Source of the DNA: Yinghuangia soli
GTDB lineage: Bacteria; Actinomycetota; Actinomycetes; Streptomycetales; Streptomycetaceae
DNA length: 64,000 nucleotides
Direction: 5' to 3'
Assembly: GCF_021502675.1 (NCBI RefSeq)
Contig: NZ_JAKFHA010000023.1
Coordinates: forward strand, 62,001 to 126,000
The notes below the pieces were generated by a model. That model saw nothing but the letters and a program-made list of their open reading frames with translations, did not search any database and had not been told where the DNA came from. Positions 16,398 to 24,714 of this stretch are shown one piece after another (position 1 is the stretch's first letter; every line of letters begins with the position of its first letter). The translations under genes were made by a program, and so were the position numbers.

Positions 16398-18758
16398 TCA
16401 GCGGCGCAACTGCCAGAACTGGCAGGTCATATCAGCGCTTGCAGTGGCGAGCAGTCGGCTGTCCCCGCTGAAGGAGACACCTGTCACCGGGCCTTCGTGG
16501 TCGATCTGGAGCAGCTTCTTTCCGTTCCGGACATTCCAGATGTACGCATGGTTGCCGAGGGTGCCCGTCGCCAGGTAGCGGCCGTCGGGCGACAGGGCGA
16601 CCCGGCTGACGTAGGCGGTGTGCGGGAAGGTCTTCACGATATGTGCCGTCTGGGCGTCCCATAGGCGCGCGTTGCCGTCGCCGCAGGTGACGAACTGCCG
16701 GCCGTCCTGGGCGAAGGCGACCGAGTGGACATTGCTGCCCCACTCGCCGTGCCTGACCTGGAGGGTTCCTTTGCCGGAGAGTACGTCGTAGATACGGGCC
16801 CATTTGGTCACGTCGCCGACGAGTATGCGTGTGCCGTCCGGGGCGAAGGCGACGGAGTTGACGGCCTTCAGGAGCAGGTTCGGACTGGTGATCTTCCGGA
16901 TGGCCTCACCGTTCGGGACCTTGCAGACCAACGTCGAGCCGTCCGCCGCGCCGCCGGCCACCAGGCGTCCGTCCGGGCTGAACGCGACCGCGCAGACGGT
17001 CGCGGAATGGCGGGCGCGCCAGATCTCGTCGCCGGTCGTCTCCCACACGCGGATGAAATGGTCGCTGCCTGCGGTGGCGAACAAGCGGCCGTCCGGGCTG
17101 AAAGCGATCTGGTAGATGCGGCATCTCGGATTGGCCGGGATGCTGCGGACCAGCTGGCCCTGCGGGTTGATGATCATCGCGGCATTGTCGGCGAAGGCCA
17201 GTGCCAGCAAATCGCCTTGCGGGTTCAGCGCGGCGAACTGGATCTTGTGCGGGAGGGTGTGCTGCGCGATGCGCTCCGCGGTGAAGCGGGCGGGCGAGGA
17301 CTTCGCGCGCTTGGGCGGGGGTTGCGGCGGGCGCGGGGGCAGAGTCGGCGGGTCGGCGGCTCGTCGCGGAGATCCGAGAGCGTCGGGGGACGCGGGAACC
17401 GCTACGGCCTCGCTCTTTGGGAAGGCCTCGGCTTCGACGTCTCGCGCCACGGTTTCTGCCGGAACCGCGGTGATCGGGGCGGACCCGGGTGGGGTCATTT
17501 CGGCGGCGGAGGACTCGGAGGTCTCGGAGTTCTCCTTCGGACTGGCCTCTGTCAGGAACGCCGATGCTTCCACCGCGGACACGGCGATGTTCTGTACGGG
17601 GACCACTTGTGTCGGAGCCTCAGTGAGGTTGAACAGCACGCCGTCCAACGACCGCATATGCAGGACCGGCGTCCCCCATTCGAGGCTGTGCCGCTGAGCG
17701 ATCCACATCGCCTGCCGGGCCTCCATGACCGCGACGTCGATGGGCAGTTGCCGGGCGAGGCCTTCGTAGAACGTGCGGGCGCACTCCAGGGCCGACGCGT
17801 CGGTGATCGGGTACCGCATCGCCAGTACCGCCGGCATGCCCTTGCGCATCAGAGCCCCGGCGACGCTCGAGAACGGGTCGACGGTGCCCGACCGCGCCGT
17901 CTCGCACGCGTTGAGGACCGCCAGGCGCAGCGACGGGTGCCCGGCGAGCAGGACGGCCAGCTGCGTGGCGCCGAGGTAGTGCGTACCGCCGTGTTCGCCG
18001 GCCAGGGCGAGGGTGCCCTCCTGGGCGCGGCTGTCGAAAGCGCCGTGCCCGATGAAGTGCAGGACGTGCCAAGGCCCGCCCGAGCCTGATCGGCCCCCTG
18101 CCTCCGTACCCCGGGCGTCGCGGCGTACCGCATCGCGCAGGGCGCGCCACGTCTGCCCGGCCACCCACCCCAGCTCGACGCGGCCTTCGTCGACAAGATC
18201 GGCCAGCGCTTCTTGCAGCCGTTCCGCTTCGTGCTGGGTGTCCAGCGGCACCAGGTCGTCCGGACGCGCGATCATGCACAGGATCCGCAAGGGTGCGCCG
18301 ACCCGCAGGGGAGCCACCGGACGGGCGACTTGCGGGTACCTGACCAGCGGGATCTCGTGGCCGAGGTAGTCGCCTTCGTCCGGGTCGTACATGAACTCCC
18401 ACGGGAGTACGGCCAGTTCCGGGGCGTTGACACGCAGGATCAGCCGTACGTTAGTGCCGCGCTCCGCGGCGCGGTGCCGGGCGGCGCGCAGTTGTCCGGC
18501 GCCGGCGCGGACCAGGAGGGCTTCGAAGAGCAACTGCCCGAGTTCACGGACGGGGCCTTCGTCGCCGACCACGGCCCGGCGTACCTGCGCGGTCGACGCG
18601 AGCACCGCATCGGGCACCCGGGCGGCCAGGGCCGCGAGGACGCTCGGCGGCGGGAGCTGCAGCACCCCGGATGTCTCGCCACCGGTCGAGTCCCGGAACA
18701 GCACGGCGTAGGTCTCCGGCCCGCCCGGAGCCACTTCGACCTGCAGGTCGACGTCCAC
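16398..18758 (-). CDS. CHAT-domain caspase-like protease fused to a WD40 propeller
   Basis: 786 residues from a GTG at 18758 (GGGGGG site); starts upstream in frame to 18920 are possible. Residues 100-420 form a CHAT domain with the catalytic pair: His238 in LHFIGHGAFD and Cys285 in LNACETARSG, plus the downstream GMPAVLAMRYPITDASA block. Residues 420-510 are a low-complexity Ser/Glu/Pro linker. From about 515 a single seven-bladed WD40 propeller follows (AFSPDGRLFATAGSDHFIRVWE, then VALSPDGRYLATG). CHAT proteases act in death-like and phage-defence pathways. The propeller probably senses or recruits the target. No NTPase is fused. It is convergent with the flavoprotein and divergent from the 151-aa gene. 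Confidence 0.9.
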   Translation of the reverse strand: MDVDLQVEVAPGGPETYAVLFRDSTGGETSGVLQLPPPSVLAALAARVPDAVLASTAQVRRAVVGDEGPVRELGQLLFEALLVRAGAGQLRAARHRAAERGTNVRLILRVNAPELAVLPWEFMYDPDEGDYLGHEIPLVRYPQVARPVAPLRVGAPLRILCMIARPDDLVPLDTQHEAERLQEALADLVDEGRVELGWVAGQTWRALRDAVRRDARGTEAGGRSGSGGPWHVLHFIGHGAFDSRAQEGTLALAGEHGGTHYLGATQLAVLLAGHPSLRLAVLNACETARSGTVDPFSSVAGALMRKGMPAVLAMRYPITDASALECARTFYEGLARQLPIDVAVMEARQAMWIAQRHSLEWGTPVLHMRSLDGVLFNLTEAPTQVVPVQNIAVSAVEASAFLTEASPKENSETSESSAAEMTPPGSAPITAVPAETVARDVEAEAFPKSEAVAVPASPDALGSPRRAADPPTLPPRPPQPPPKRAKSSPARFTAERIAQHTLPHKIQFAALNPQGDLLALAFADNAAMIINPQGQLVRSIPANPRCRIYQIAFSPDGRLFATAGSDHFIRVWETTGDEIWRARHSATVCAVAFSPDGRLVAGGAADGSTLVCKVPNGEAIRKITSPNLLLKAVNSVAFAPDGTRILVGDVTKWARIYDVLSGKGTLQVRHGEWGSNVHSVAFAQDGRQFVTCGDGNARLWDAQTAHIVKTFPHTAYVSRVALSPDGRYLATGTLGNHAYIWNVRNGKKLLQIDHEGPVTGVSFSGDSRLLATASADMTCQFWQLRR

Positions 18759-18907
18759 GGCGGCCCCCCGTCCACGTCCCGTCCGCTGCCGCGGCACGCC
18801 AACTAGGGTGCGCTGCCGCAGTGACGGCAGACTACTCGCGCCGGACACGACCCATCGGTGAATCGCGGCCGTGACCGGGACCTTGGAGCAGGGAAGGGCA
18901 CAGACGA

Positions 18908-19363
18908 GTGACGGAAGCACCCAGCCTCATCGTGGAGTTGTGGCACCGCGAGGAAGTACTGACCTGGGACGCGGTGTACTACGCGGACGGGCGCGCGTGG
19001 GAACTCGCGCTCGACGACGAGACCCGCTCCCGGGTCGAGCTGCTGGACGAGCTCGACATCGCCGCCCCGTCGCCCGAAGGCCGCGACGGCGCCGCGTGGT
19101 TCGGCACGCTGGTCCGCGCGGCGGATCCCGCCGGGGGTTTCGTGCACGGCGGCGAGTGCGCGTACCCCGGGTCGGCAGGCTGGTTCGCGCGGCTGGACGA
19201 TGCAGGCGAACTGTTGTGGATCGTCCACCTTGGCTACGACAACCCTTTCGACCGCGTCGATTTCGGCGACGGCGTGACGACCGTGCACTCGACCAACGGC
19301 GCCACCGTGGCCTTCCGCAGCGGCCCCGGCATCACCGACTTCCACCCGGTCGCCGCAGCGTGA
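18908..19363 (+). CDS. conserved hypothetical protein, 151 aa
   Basis: An acidic soluble protein from a GTG at 18908 with no signal peptide or membrane segment and only a weak ribosome site. It begins SLIVELWHREEVLTWDAVYY and contains GGECAYPGSAGWFARLDDAG and VDFGDGVTTVHSTNGATVAF, suggesting a small beta-rich domain. It is divergent from the CHAT-WD40 gene across 149 bp that contain a weak CTGCCG-6-CGGCAG inverted repeat (18813-18830). It could be a partner, substrate or inhibitor of the protease, but only position supports this. No family is recognised. Confidence 0.75.
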   Translation: MTEAPSLIVELWHREEVLTWDAVYYADGRAWELALDDETRSRVELLDELDIAAPSPEGRDGAAWFGTLVRAADPAGGFVHGGECAYPGSAGWFARLDDAGELLWIVHLGYDNPFDRVDFGDGVTTVHSTNGATVAFRSGPGITDFHPVAAA

Positions 19364-19399
19364 CATAGGGGCCCACCAGGACGAGGCCGGGGCGGGGGC

Positions 19400-20416
19400 T
19401 CAGTCGGCCTGCAGGTGCGGCAGGACCTCCTTCCCCAGCCGGTGGATGTTCTCCAGCGTTCGCTCCCTCGTGCCTGCGCCCTCCACGAACAGGAGCTGGC
19501 GGGTGATGCCGGTGGCCTCCGCGGTGCGCCTCAGCCGGGCGATGCACTCCTTCGGGGTGCCGATCGGGTGGATGCTGCACAGGTAGTCGGTGTACGTGCG
19601 CGGGTCGCGCATCGTGCGGGGGTGGCCGTCGAGGGTCTGGTGGGCGGGGAGGCCCAGGCCGAGCCACTTGGGCAGGGCGGTGCGGAGCTCGCGTACGGCC
19701 TCGGTGCGGGAGTCGGCGACGAGGGCGACCGCGGCGGCGGCATGGGGGACGCCGCGCGGGTCGCGGCCGCAGGCTCGGGCGGCGGCGTCGTACGTGCGGA
19801 TCATCTCGGCCTTCTCGGTGTCGTCCGCGTGCATCCCCAGCAGCATGGGCAGGCCCTGGCGGGCGGCCAGCGCTGCGGATGCGGGTGTGGTGCACGCCAC
19901 GATGACCGGGGGGTGGGGGCGGGTCAGCGGGCGCGGGACGACCGGGACCTCGCGGAAGTGGTACTGCGGGCCGTCGGCGGCCACCCGGCGGCGCGTCAGC
20001 CAGCGCATCAGCAGGTCGACGGACTCCGCCCAGCCCTCCTCCTCGTACCGCTCCAGGCCGCCGCCGAAGACCTCCAGGTCCACCCACGGGCCGCCGCGCC
20101 CGATGCCGAGGGTGAAGCGGCCGTGCGACAGCTGGTCGAGCAGCGCGGTCTGCTCACCCAGTAAAACCGGATGGGTATTCGGTAACACACTGATGGCGGT
20201 GCCTACTCGCAGCCGGTCCGTACGCCCCAGTAGCATGGCGGCGAACGTGACCGCGGACGGGCAAACCCCGTACGGCACGAAGTGGTGCTCGGCGATCCAA
20301 GCCTCGCCGAACCCCGCCACCTCCGCGGCGCAGCCTGCGTCCAGTGCGGCGGTGAGCACCGCACCCTGGTCTCCGGCCTCGAACTGGGCCGCGAGCAGGA
20401 AGATCCCCAACTCCAT
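19400..20416 (-). CDS. LLM-class flavin-dependent oxidoreductase (luciferase-like)
   Basis: 338 residues with the bacterial luciferase-like TIM-barrel pattern: start MELGIFLLAAQFEAGDQG, GFGEAWIAEHHFVPYG, TDRLRVGTAISVLPNTHP, LSHGRFTLGIGRGGPWVD, and the C-terminal IGTPKECIARL motif. These enzymes use F420H2 or FMNH2 with oxygen or another acceptor, and the sequence cannot decide which. The ATG at 20416 is the natural start, matching the family's beta-strand 1. The gene is convergent with the 151-aa protein and divergent from the dehydrogenase at 20701. Substrate is unknown. Confidence 0.9.
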   Translation of the reverse strand: MELGIFLLAAQFEAGDQGAVLTAALDAGCAAEVAGFGEAWIAEHHFVPYGVCPSAVTFAAMLLGRTDRLRVGTAISVLPNTHPVLLGEQTALLDQLSHGRFTLGIGRGGPWVDLEVFGGGLERYEEEGWAESVDLLMRWLTRRRVAADGPQYHFREVPVVPRPLTRPHPPVIVACTTPASAALAARQGLPMLLGMHADDTEKAEMIRTYDAAARACGRDPRGVPHAAAAVALVADSRTEAVRELRTALPKWLGLGLPAHQTLDGHPRTMRDPRTYTDYLCSIHPIGTPKECIARLRRTAEATGITRQLLFVEGAGTRERTLENIHRLGKEVLPHLQAD

Positions 20417-20700
20417 GGGCAGCCTCTCGGTATCCCTGCACCGGCATAACGGGTGAAATCCCCATTGGGGCACGAACGGCTTGTCCGACCGGTCTGTGCC
20501 CGTTCGGCGGGGCCTGCAATACTCCCGGCAAGCTGAACTACTTCGCGGTAACCAAAGCGGAACCCTCGCAGCACCCCCTCGCAGCATCCGCAGCGCCCGC
20601 AGAACACGTACAGCGCACACGCAGCAGAACCCCCGAAACCCTCACAGCAACCCTCAAGGCGTACTCCCGTCCCCGGGAGACGGCATTCAAGGAGCGCATG

Positions 20701-22476
20701 ATGGCGCGTGACATCACTACGGTCGGCGTGGTCGGCCTGGGCACCATGGGTGCCGGCATCGTCGAGATCCTCGCCCGCGGCGGCGTCCGCGCGATCGGCG
20801 TGGAGGTCGACGACGCGGCGGCCGCCCGCGGCCTGGCCCGGATCCAGCACTCCACCGCACGCGCCGTCGAGCGCGGCAAGCTGACCGAGGACGAGCAGAC
20901 CGCCCTGTACGAGCTGATCAGCATCGGCACCGACCTCGCCGCGGTGGCCGACGCAGACCTGGTGCTCGAGGCCATACCGGAGCAGCTGGAGCTCAAGCAG
21001 GACATCTTCGCCCAGCTCGACAAGATCTGCGGCCCGGAGACGATCCTCGCGACCAACACCTCGTCGCTTTCGGTGACCGAGCTCTCGGTCGCCACCGGCC
21101 GCTCGTCGCGCGTCGTCGGCCTGCACTTCTTCAACCCGGCGCCGGTCATGAAGCTGGTCGAGGTCGTGCGCACGGTCGTCACCGAGCCCGAGGTCCTGGA
21201 GGACGTCGTGGCGCTCGCCGAGAAGCTCGGCAAGTCGCCGGTCGTCGCGGGCGACCGCGCCGGGTTCATCGCCAACGGCCTGCTGTTCGCGTACCTCAAC
21301 CACGCAGCCGCGATGTTCGAGGAGAAGTACGCCACCCGCGAGGACATCGACGCCGCCATGCGCTTCGGCTGTGGCCTCCCGATGGGCCCGCTGGCCGTGC
21401 TCGACCTGGTCGGCATCGACACCGCGTACAACATCCTGCAGCAGATGTACCGGCAGTCCCGGGACCGCCTGCACGCGCCCGCGCCGATCCTCAAGCAGAT
21501 GGCCACCGCGGGCCTGCTGGGCCGCAAGAGCGGCCGCGGCTTCTACCGCTACGAGGAGCCGGGCTCCTCGGTCGTGGTCGCCGACGCCGCGTCGTCCGCC
21601 GCCGTCGCCGGTACGCCGCGCCAGATCGACTCCGTCGGCGTGGTCGGCTCCGGCACCATGGCGACCGGCATCGTCGAGGTCTTCGCCAAGTCCGGCTACA
21701 CCGTCACCTTCGTGGCGCGCAGCGAGGAGAAGGTCGCCGGCGTCACCAACGCCCTGACCCGCTCGCTCGACAAGCAGGTCCAGCGCGGCCGCCTCTCCGA
21801 GGCCGACCGCGACGCGGCCCTCGCCCGCGTCACCGGCACCACCAAGCTGGACGACCTGGGCTCGGCCGACCTGGTCCTCGAAGCCGTGGTCGAGGAACTC
21901 TCGGTCAAGCAGGCGCTGTTCGAGAACTTCGACGAGATCTGCAAGCCGGGCGCGGTGCTCGCCACCACGACCTCCTCGCTGCCGGTCATCGAGTGCGCGA
22001 TGGCGACCTCGCGTCCCGAAGACGTCGTCGGCATGCACTTCTTCAACCCGGCGCCGGTCATGAAGCTCGTCGAGGTCGTGCGCACGGTCACCACCTCGGA
22101 CGACGTCGTGGCCACCATCCACGAGGTCTGCAAGCGCACCCGCAAGCACGCGGTGGACTGCGGCGACCGCGCGGGCTTCATCGTCAACGCGCTGCTCTTC
22201 CCGTACCTGAACGACGCGGTCAAGATGCTGCAGGCCAACTACGCCTCGGCGGACGAGATCGACACCGCGATCAAGACCGGCGCGGGCTACCCGATGGGCC
22301 CGTTCGAACTCCTGGACGTGGTCGGCCTGGACGTCTCGCTCGCCATCGAGCAGGTCCTCTTCGCCGAGTTCCGCGAGCCGGGCTGGGCCCCCGCGACCCT
22401 GCTGGAGCACCTGGTCACGGCCGGCTACCTGGGCCGCAAGACGGGCCGCGGCTTCCGCGACTACGCCAAGAAGTAA
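20701..22476 (+). CDS. double-domain 3-hydroxybutyryl-CoA dehydrogenase
   Basis: 591 residues made of two consecutive 3-hydroxyacyl-CoA dehydrogenase units. Each has an NAD loop (VGVVGLGTMGAGI at 8-20; VGVVGSGTMATGI near 310-325), the catalytic HFFNPAPVMKLVEVVRT block, GDRAGFI and GYPMGP or GLPMGP. The catalytic His and Asn sites look intact in both halves. The two halves are so alike that 54 bp around 21124 and 22037 are nearly identical. Of two adjacent ATGs, the second has the better spacing from AAGGAG. It interconverts acetoacetyl-CoA and 3-hydroxybutyryl-CoA, linking to AtoB and crotonyl-CoA reductase further right. From memory this matches SCO5385. Confidence 0.93.
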   Translation: MARDITTVGVVGLGTMGAGIVEILARGGVRAIGVEVDDAAAARGLARIQHSTARAVERGKLTEDEQTALYELISIGTDLAAVADADLVLEAIPEQLELKQDIFAQLDKICGPETILATNTSSLSVTELSVATGRSSRVVGLHFFNPAPVMKLVEVVRTVVTEPEVLEDVVALAEKLGKSPVVAGDRAGFIANGLLFAYLNHAAAMFEEKYATREDIDAAMRFGCGLPMGPLAVLDLVGIDTAYNILQQMYRQSRDRLHAPAPILKQMATAGLLGRKSGRGFYRYEEPGSSVVVADAASSAAVAGTPRQIDSVGVVGSGTMATGIVEVFAKSGYTVTFVARSEEKVAGVTNALTRSLDKQVQRGRLSEADRDAALARVTGTTKLDDLGSADLVLEAVVEELSVKQALFENFDEICKPGAVLATTTSSLPVIECAMATSRPEDVVGMHFFNPAPVMKLVEVVRTVTTSDDVVATIHEVCKRTRKHAVDCGDRAGFIVNALLFPYLNDAVKMLQANYASADEIDTAIKTGAGYPMGPFELLDVVGLDVSLAIEQVLFAEFREPGWAPATLLEHLVTAGYLGRKTGRGFRDYAKK

Positions 22477-22500
22477 CCCGTACGGCATAGCAACATCTGA

Positions 22501-22634
22501 CAGGGCGCCGGGGGCCCCCCGGGCGCCGCGCCCCCGGCGGGGGGTGGGGGGCGGGGCGAAACCCCCAAACTTAAACCCTAAGGCCAACCCAACATCTCAC
22601 CGGCCCCCGCGCCCCCCGGGCCCGCGGCGCCCTG
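22501..22634. terminator. GC-rich inverted repeat after the dehydrogenase
   Basis: CAGGGCGCCG (22501-22510) pairs perfectly with CGGCGCCCTG (22625-22634). Inside lie nested G/C runs such as GGGGGCCCCCCGG and, in the loop, a C- and A-rich stretch with CCCCCAAAC and AAACCCTAAG. This is probably the transcription end of the dehydrogenase gene. The rest of the 359-bp gap (22635-22835) holds two GGCTATTGC copies but no recognisable gene. Confidence 0.45.
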
Positions 22635-22835
22635 TCGTCGTCTTGGGGCACTGCTCCAGGGCTATTGCAGCGAGACGGCAGTGCGTTCCCTGGGGCGAGA
22701 CGGCCCCGCGGAGCAGACGTCCTCCCCGGGAGAGAGCCGGGCGAAGCGTGGGGTAAGTCCCTCGGCTATTGCCGGGCGAAGGCGGAAAGCTTGCGGTGGT
22801 CCGCCAAACGGCCTTTCTGCACTGGAGGTTCCGCC

Positions 22836-23243
22836 ATGTCGCAGCCGTACCGTCGTCCCCCGCGGTCCCGGTCGGGCACCGAAACGGCCGCGGGAGTGCT
22901 CGGCTTCACGTACGGACTGATCATCGGCGGCGCCGGGGCGGCCGGGATGATGTGGGGGATAAGCGACTTCGGCGAGGTGGGGTGGCTCGCTCTCCTCTGC
23001 CCGTTCGTCATCGCGCTCGGCGTGGCCATGCTGCGCAACGGATGGTGGCTGCTGAAGGGCGACGGGGACGGCGAGCGCCTGGCCCAACTCCTCTTCGTAC
23101 CGGCCGGCCTGTCCGGCGTCGCGATCGGGAGCATCATCGCCCAAGGCGACCTGTCGACCGACTCCATACAGAAGCAACTGACAGGCTTTATCGCTGCTTT
23201 CGTGCTCTCGGTCATCGGAATCGTCATGGCATCCCGCGCCTGA
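22836..23243 (+). CDS. small multi-pass membrane protein, 135 aa
   Basis: The ATG at 22836 has a GGAGG site 7 bases upstream; the frame is open further left, but without a better start. After a basic cytosolic leader (SQPYRRPPRSRS) there are four predicted membrane segments (roughly residues 20-40, 48-66, 83-101 and 113-133), separated by short charged loops such as LKGDGDGERL. No conserved catalytic motif is visible, and no family is recognised. A strong hairpin 28 bp after the stop ends the transcript, so the gene is monocistronic. Confidence 0.8.
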   Translation: MSQPYRRPPRSRSGTETAAGVLGFTYGLIIGGAGAAGMMWGISDFGEVGWLALLCPFVIALGVAMLRNGWWLLKGDGDGERLAQLLFVPAGLSGVAIGSIIAQGDLSTDSIQKQLTGFIAAFVLSVIGIVMASRA

Positions 23244-23271
23244 CTCCCAGGTGGAGCAACGACTTTCCGTT

Positions 23272-23299
23272 GCGCCGCCGCCCATCAGGGCGGCGGCGC
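23272..23299. terminator. bidirectional hairpin terminator
   Basis: A perfect 12-bp stem, GCGCCGCCGCCC (23272-23283) with its complement at 23288-23299, and an ATCA loop. It sits between the convergent genes 22836-23243 and 23342-23527 and can serve both. Confidence 0.7.
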
Positions 23300-23341
23300 G
23301 ATACTCCTGATCATGTGCAGCTCTCGGATTCCCGAGAAGCT

Positions 23342-23527
23342 TCAGCGACGCAGGCCGTCGACCAACTCGGACCATGCGGAGGCGGGAAACCGGAACGCGG
23401 CGAGTTCGGGGCGCTTGGAGTCGCGGAGGGCTATGTGGGCGGGGAGTGGGGCGACTTCGACGCACTGATCTTCGCCGACGCTGTAGGTGGATGTACGCCA
23501 GGCCAAGGTCATGGTGTGCTCGGTCAT
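23342..23527 (-). CDS. DUF397 small protein
   Basis: The 61 residues carry the complete DUF397 pattern: AWRTSTYSVGEDQCVEVA, then IALRDSKRP and the C-terminal FPASAWSELVDGLR. DUF397 proteins are found in dozens of copies in Streptomycetaceae, usually beside a helix-turn-helix regulator and often near RsbW-like ATPases, and are thought to modulate those regulators. Here the usual HTH partner is missing. A damaged ATPase gene lies divergently to the right. The ATG at 23527 gives the normal family length. The frame remains open upstream, so a longer protein is possible. Confidence 0.85.
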   Translation of the reverse strand: MTEHTMTLAWRTSTYSVGEDQCVEVAPLPAHIALRDSKRPELAAFRFPASAWSELVDGLRR

Positions 23528-23694
23528 GCTCTGCCTTCCGGCCTCGCGGATCAGGGCGATCAAGTCGTCGACAGGGAGCACGACGGCTCTGACCCCGGAG
23601 AACGCCAGCGGAAAGCCCAGGCCTCTCGGTGCCCTCAAGGTAGCTGAGGCCGCGCAGGTTTTCGAATGCCACGACGTCTCCTTCCCGCCCATCG

Positions 23695-24062
23695 ATGCGG
23701 GTCTGCACCTCTCCCGAAAAGGTGGGCCAAATCCGAGAGTTGATCCCACGGATCCTCGCCGTTGCGGGGGCGTCCCCGCAGACCTCGTCGACACCGTGCG
23801 GCTCTGCGCCCACGAGCTCGTCGCGAACGTCGTCAAGCACGTGGGGGACGGGGCGCCGTTTCGGCTCGTGCTCGGGGCCGACGCGTACGGGGTCTCTGTC
23901 GAGGTCCATGACCGCGACGACGTCCGGCACCCCGTCGTGCGCGAGGTCGACTGGGAGGCCGTCGGCGGACGCGGCATGCAGATCGTTCGGGAGTGTGCGC
24001 CGGCTTGGACCTCGACGGCCAGCGACTTCGGGAAGGCCGTTGCCTTTCGGGTGGCGTATTGA
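23695..24062 (+). pseudogene. RsbW-like HATPase (anti-sigma-type) with -1 frameshift near 23780
   Basis: From an ATG at 23695 the frame reads SPEKVGQIRELIPRILAVAG, a typical first helix of RsbW/SpoIIAB-like ATPases, then degenerates. One base over, the family continues with VDTVRLCAHELVANVVKHVG (ATP-binding N box) and EAVGGRGMQIVREC (G1 box), ending at 24062. Restoring one base in the run TCCCCGCAG near 23780 gives a continuous domain of about 123 residues. The second frame is itself open back to 23487, but without a plausible start or ribosome site. It is either a decayed gene or a sequence error. Such proteins sequester sigma or anti-anti-sigma factors, commonly next to DUF397 genes. Confidence 0.55.
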
Positions 24063-24124
24063 GGGTCGAAGGTTGCCGGGGGATGGCAATGACCGGGGCG
24101 TGGGCGGCGGGCAGGGTGGCAGCC

Positions 24125-24685
24125 ATGGAACGGAGCTACCTGTGGCATGCGGGGGTTGCGGCGGGGTTGGGGATGGTGGCACTCGGGCTGGCCGGGCTTA
24201 CCTGGTTGCCGGGGGTGGCGCCGTTCACCGGGGCGACGTGGCCGGGCGCGGTGATGTGGGTGTTGGCTGCCCTGGTGTTCCTGGCTGCGGTGGTTCGGGT
24301 GTTGGTGAACCGTGCCTACGGGCAGCGCGGGGTGGACGCCGTCTGGCGGCTGATGCTTGCGGGCAAGGGATGGTTCGGACTGCTCGGGCTCGCGGTGTTC
24401 TGCGCGGCGGTCACCGTGACGGTCGGACTGGATGGCGGCGCGCGGCCGGAAAAGGTCGAGGACGGGCGCTACTTCGCGGCCGACAGCGGTCAGAAGGTGG
24501 ACGGCAGGCCCACGGTGTTCGAGGTGTCCCGTGCGGAGTACGAGGACGCGCGGGAGAACGGCCTGCGCGCGGCGCTGGGTGTCCCGGGAGGACTTCTCGT
24601 CATCGCGGCGTGCCTGGCGCTCGTTGCCGGCGAGGCGCAGCGGATGAACGTGGAGGGCGTACTGAGCGAGGGCGCCCTGGTGTAG
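24125..24685 (+). CDS. four-helix membrane protein, first of a tandem pair
   Basis: 186 residues starting MERSYLWHAGVAAGLG. Hydrophobic segments lie at about 8-28 and 38-60, then 84-102, and a final one (LLVIAACLALVAGE) near the C-terminus. Between the third and fourth is an external or cytosolic domain with DGRYFAADSGQKVDGRPTVF and EVSRAEYEDARENG. The next gene is a clear paralogue (shared RSY.W.AG, WLPGV.PF.GA.WP, DGRY, EVSR..YED). The ribosome site is weak. No family is recognised; the extramembrane domain might bind a ligand or partner, but nothing shows what. Confidence 0.78.
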   Translation: MERSYLWHAGVAAGLGMVALGLAGLTWLPGVAPFTGATWPGAVMWVLAALVFLAAVVRVLVNRAYGQRGVDAVWRLMLAGKGWFGLLGLAVFCAAVTVTVGLDGGARPEKVEDGRYFAADSGQKVDGRPTVFEVSRAEYEDARENGLRAALGVPGGLLVIAACLALVAGEAQRMNVEGVLSEGALV

Positions 24686-24714
24686 GGCCTGGTGGTCGCG
24701 AGGGACTGGGGGAT

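Noticed and set aside
16398-18758. CHAT gene considered as part of a Craspase-like type III-E CRISPR system
   Set aside because: No CRISPR effector, repeats or TPR-CHAT architecture is nearby; the protein is CHAT-WD40 and stands alone.
22560-22590. CCCCCAAAC / AAACCCTAAG stretch resembling telomeric repeats
   Set aside because: It is a single short occurrence within a terminator-like loop, with no repeated units. Streptomyces telomeres are palindromic and of different sequence.
23530-23669. Minus-strand GTG with a GGAAGGAGA site upstream of the DUF397 gene
   Set aside because: The ribosome site is good, but the frame soon becomes Arg-rich and does not join the DUF397 frame. It was kept only as a hint of decay, not called as a gene.
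23487-23694. Upstream extension of the HATPase second frame, with FECHDVSFPPIDAG-like sequence
   Set aside because: It overlaps the DUF397 gene, has no ribosome site or family similarity, and the genuine first helix lies in the other frame from 23695.
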